Shown: positions 6,498 to 7,176 of the stretch, in pieces
How the letters are laid out: each line of letters starts with the position of its first letter
Position numbering within the stretch: position 1 is the first letter of the stretch
Assembly: GCA_004357435.1 (NCBI GenBank)
Contig: SMVS01000119.1
Location: 1-7,176 of the forward strand
DNA from: Nitrospina sp.
GTDB taxonomy: Bacteria > Nitrospinota > Nitrospinia > Nitrospinales > Nitrospinaceae
DNA length: 7,176 bases
Reading direction: 5' to 3'
Notes under the pieces: model-generated
Database searches by the model: none
Told to the model about the DNA's origin: nothing
What the model saw: only the letters and a program-made list of their open reading frames with translations
Made by a program: the position numbers and the translations under genes

Positions 6498-7176
6498 TCA
6501 GGACCTATTTGCGCCCAGCCGCAGGCTGGAGGCCATGGGACGGTTGGAGCCGATGGCGTGGCCGTTGCGGCTGACCACCAGCAGGCCGATGTCTTCTGAA
6601 TCTTTAAACCAGCTGATGACTGTGGCCACCACCGACTCGGGTGAGATGCCCTGCGCCAGCAATTCATGGGCGCGGAAGGCGGTGAGGCTCATGGTGATGG
6701 CTTCGCCGTTACCCGTAGCGGCCACCGCGCCATGCGCTCCGGCGTACAATCCACAGCCAATCAGCGGCACATCCCCGACCCGGCCAGGCCGCGCGCCGCC
6801 GGTGCCGCCGGTACTGAGGCTGGCCGCGAAGCGCTCGCCATCGAACGCCACGCACCCCACGGTGTCGCATCCGCCTGAACTTTTCGCCGCGGCGGGGTTC
6901 CATGTTTCGAAGCCGCCTGCTTCCGCGAAACGGGCCGCGCCGGACCCGGCCAGCAGGTGGTTTTCCATCCGGCTCACCGCTTGGGCGATGAGAATGGGAT
7001 TTTTGAAACCTTCGATCACGGCGACCGCGCCGAACCGGCCATCGCTGTCCATGCAGGCGGCGTCCATTTGCACCGAGCCATCCGAGCGGCGCCGGGAGCC
7101 GACTCCGGCGTTGAACCGGGGGTCGTTTTCAAGCACCACCACCGCCTGGCACACCCTGGCCAGCACGGGTTGGCCC
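6498..7176 (-). CDS. Isoaspartyl peptidase/L-asparaginase family Ntn hydrolase, 5' end outside the window
   Basis: The frame is open through the right edge and ends at TGA 6500-6498, giving 225 residues of the C-terminal part. Family members (plant-type asparaginase, taspase-like) are made as one chain and cleave themselves before a Thr that becomes the nucleophile. Here it is the Thr of GCDTVG (codon 6863-6861). Before it the alpha part shows VVVLENDPRFNAGVGS, with the N-A-G-x-G-S motif, and MDAACMD. After it the beta part shows the substrate loop STGGTGGARPGRVGDVPLIG, then CGLYAG and ATGNGEAI. The beta chain is about 121 residues, slightly short. The linker between the two parts (GGFETWNPAAAKSSG) is also short, so there may be little flexible loop to lose after cleavage. 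It hydrolyses asparagine and/or isoaspartyl dipeptides; which one cannot be told. The GTG at 7166 is inside the conserved alpha domain and is not the start. The gene is strongly GC-rich compared with its left neighbours. Confidence 0.93.
   Translation of the reverse strand, partial: GQPVLARVCQAVVVLENDPRFNAGVGSRRRSDGSVQMDAACMDSDGRFGAVAVIEGFKNPILIAQAVSRMENHLLAGSGAARFAEAGGFETWNPAAAKSSGGCDTVGCVAFDGERFAASLSTGGTGGARPGRVGDVPLIGCGLYAGAHGAVAATGNGEAITMSLTAFRAHELLAQGISPESVVATVISWFKDSEDIGLLVVSRNGHAIGSNRPMASSLRLGANRS

Noticed and set aside
6422..6903. Extra frames opposite or within the asparaginase-family gene
   Set aside because: Long frames are expected by chance in GC-rich coding DNA; only the frame with the DTVG and STGG motifs is real.

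Overview
The window comes from a Gram-negative bacterium. This rests on outer-membrane beta-barrel fragments, a diacylated-lipoprotein-type metal-binding protein and a periplasmic sulfatase with a signal peptide. I cannot place it in a phylum. Small dispersed intergenic repeats and several broken genes suggest a free-living environmental (metagenome-type) genome, but that is inference. Base composition changes visibly along the window: mid-GC at the left, AT-rich across the sulfatase and outer-membrane block, and clearly GC-rich in the asparaginase-family gene at the right. It looks like a mosaic, not one operon.

Left part (1-1970): the 3' portion of an MBL-fold metallohydrolase gene runs off the left edge. 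It meets, tail to tail and overlapping, a minus-strand helix-turn-helix gene whose start codon and strong ribosome binding site are in a different frame from the HTH domain. After an AT-rich gap with short 8-bp repeats comes the C-terminal part of a phosphate-selective porin (OprP/OprO-like) without signal peptide or N-terminal half.

Middle (1983-4683): an intact minus-strand arylsulfatase-family gene with a good candidate promoter. A 310-bp AT-rich gap separates it from a divergent plus-strand outer-membrane barrel gene that needs two frame corrections to read through.

Right part (4742-7176): a 59-codon open tail of an unrecognised membrane protein ends 2 bp before a ZnuA/TroA-type metal-binding lipoprotein gene, which lacks two of the usual histidine ligands. 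Then come a repeat-bearing gap with a likely terminator, a tRNA-Thr(CGU) on the minus strand with its own terminator and a probable promoter, a cluster of small dispersed repeats, and the 3' portion of an isoaspartyl peptidase/L-asparaginase (Ntn hydrolase) that runs off the right edge.

I see no transposase, integrase, CRISPR array or coherent multi-gene system. The main story is gene decay or consensus error (three frame-disrupted or truncated genes plus one orphan tail) around a few intact genes. The most biologically interesting intact gene is the variant metal-binding lipoprotein.
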